From Paracoccus xiamenensis (GTDB lineage Bacteria; Pseudomonadota; Alphaproteobacteria; Rhodobacterales; Rhodobacteraceae): a DNA stretch of 64,000 nucleotides. Location of the stretch: NCBI RefSeq assembly GCF_011308835.1, contig NZ_JAAOHY010000001.1, positions 186,001 through 250,000 on the forward strand, read 5' to 3'. The stretch's first letter is position 1; every line of letters begins with the position of its first letter. Positions 63,282 to 64,000 of this stretch are shown piece after piece. A program made the translations under genes and the position numbers. The notes beneath the pieces are model-generated. The model saw only the letters and a list, made by a program, of their open reading frames with translations. It had not been told where the DNA came from and made no database searches.

Positions 63282-63500
63282 CATCATCTGCTGCGCTGAT
63301 GCGTTGCATTGGTGCGCAGGACCGCCGGGCGGGAAAAACTGCCCGGATCCACGGCATTTCCGCGAAACGCCTTTGACTTTCTGCAACTGCGGCGATACTG
63401 CGGCGGATCGGCTGTTCTGGGATGCGTGCGGGTTATGGGCCGCGCGCCAGCAGGACCGGGCCGCTCACCCGGGCCTCCGGCCCCATTCCAGGCAGAATAC

Positions 63501-64000
63501 ATGACCAATTCCGATATCGCCGCGCCTTTGGCTGCGGCCCTGGCCGACCGAGGCTATGAAACCCTGACCGCCGTGCAGCAGGCCGTATTGGCACCTGATG
63601 CGCAGGGCCGTGACCTGCTGGTGTCGGCACAGACCGGCTCTGGCAAGACGGTGGCCTTTGGCATCGCGGCCGCCCCTGACCTGCTGGGCGAAACTGGCAG
63701 TCTGCCCCAAGGCAGTGCGCCCTTGGCCCTGGCCATCGCGCCGACGCGTGAGCTGGCCTTGCAAGTCGCGGCCGAGCTCGGCTGGCTCTATGCCGCAACC
63801 GGCGCCCAGATCGCCACTTGTGTCGGCGGCATGGATTACCGCACCGAACGCCGGGCGCTGGCACGTGGCGCCCAGATCGTCGTCGGCACCCCCGGCCGCC
63901 TGCGCGACCATATCGAGCGCGGCTCGCTGGATCTTGCCGATCTGCGCGTGGCGGTGCTGGATGAAGCCGATGAGATGCTGGATCTCGGCTTTCGTGAGGA
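63501..64000 (+). CDS. DEAD-box RNA helicase, N-terminal part (runs off the window)
   Basis: The first 166 or so codons of a DEAD-box ATP-dependent RNA helicase; the stop lies beyond the right edge. Visible motifs are the Q-like motif GYETLTAVQQAVLAPDAQGRD, motif I SAQTGSGKTVAFG, motif Ia APTRELALQVA, GG in CVGGMDYRTERRAL, motif Ib TPGRLRDHI and motif II VLDEADEMLDLGF. The subgroup (CsdA/DeaD or RhlE type) cannot be decided without the C-terminus. The 219-bp gap before it (63282-63500) holds an inverted repeat CCGGGC/GCCCGG at 63325-63346 and no gene. Confidence 0.9.
   Translation, partial: MTNSDIAAPLAAALADRGYETLTAVQQAVLAPDAQGRDLLVSAQTGSGKTVAFGIAAAPDLLGETGSLPQGSAPLALAIAPTRELALQVAAELGWLYAATGAQIATCVGGMDYRTERRALARGAQIVVGTPGRLRDHIERGSLDLADLRVAVLDEADEMLDLGFRE

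Overview
The window looks like chromosome of an alphaproteobacterium of the family Rhodobacteraceae, most likely Paracoccus or a close relative. The evidence is the high GC content, a CckA hybrid kinase with a CtrA box in front of it, a recA promoter carrying the direct-repeat LexA box GAAC-N7-GAAC of this group, an rpoZ-rsh gene pair, a leucine-rich leader peptide before leuA, and one copy of a GC-rich hairpin repeat ending in CCCCCCGAGGATATTTG that I know from Rhodobacteraceae genomes. I saw no rRNA or tRNA gene, insertion sequence, prophage or CRISPR array.

Layout. 1-1044: start of a capsule-export operon on the minus strand (ABC ATPase KpsT, then a truncated partner). 1212-2553: a uracil-DNA-glycosylase-like protein and an SseB-like protein. 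2550-9053: the cell-shape operon mreB-mreC-mreD-mrdA-rodA, ending in a glyoxylate/hydroxypyruvate reductase. 9334-16621: a glycosyltransferase, leuA with an attenuator-like leader, and folK-rpoZ-rsh-DUF2062 divergent from a NYN-domain protein. 16690-23406: a PQQ-type sugar dehydrogenase, ispH, a tightly packed GST / LysE / membrane protein / rnhA run, yceD facing bamE, and an AI-2E-family permease. 23536-27636: olsB, a low-GC orphan membrane protein, mipA and an ABC-F ATPase. 27846-31155: ndk, then fabD - Asp/Glu racemase homologue - fabG - acpP. 31315-38139: accessory genes (GNAT, an unknown protein, an Lrp regulator facing a Gate-domain membrane protein, the ygiC-ygiB pair, a serralysin-like RTX protease). 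38392-47987: two RND efflux systems with a TetR gene between them. 47984-53134: rsmB, cckA, a sulfotransferase-like gene and recA. 53300-64000: a CsbD-like acidic protein, a YejA-type binding protein, a probable small RNA, bdhA, a LysR regulator, a DUF1127 protein, an aspartate aminotransferase, sdhE, a MarR regulator, gloA, thyA-folA, a second sulfotransferase and the start of a DEAD-box helicase.

How it fits together. Most genes are housekeeping: wall elongation (Mre/PBP2/RodA), fatty-acid synthesis (FabD, FabG, AcpP), folate and thymidylate supply (FolK, ThyA, FolA), stringent response (Rsh, RpoZ) and cell-cycle or SOS control (CckA, RecA). The less expected material lies in regulation and in the gaps: a probable small RNA at 55715-55788 with its own promoter and terminator, a leu leader peptide with competing hairpins, a CtrA box overlapping the rsmB stop codon ahead of cckA, a perfect Lrp-type palindrome, three helically phased 10-bp repeats before the second RND operon, a decayed duplicate of the ygiB gene, and a racemase homologue lacking one catalytic cysteine inside the fab cluster.

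Limits: all calls come from reading the sequence and remembered family features. No database search, folding program or promoter model was run. Most start sites were chosen by Shine-Dalgarno position, family N-terminus or overlap with the upstream gene.
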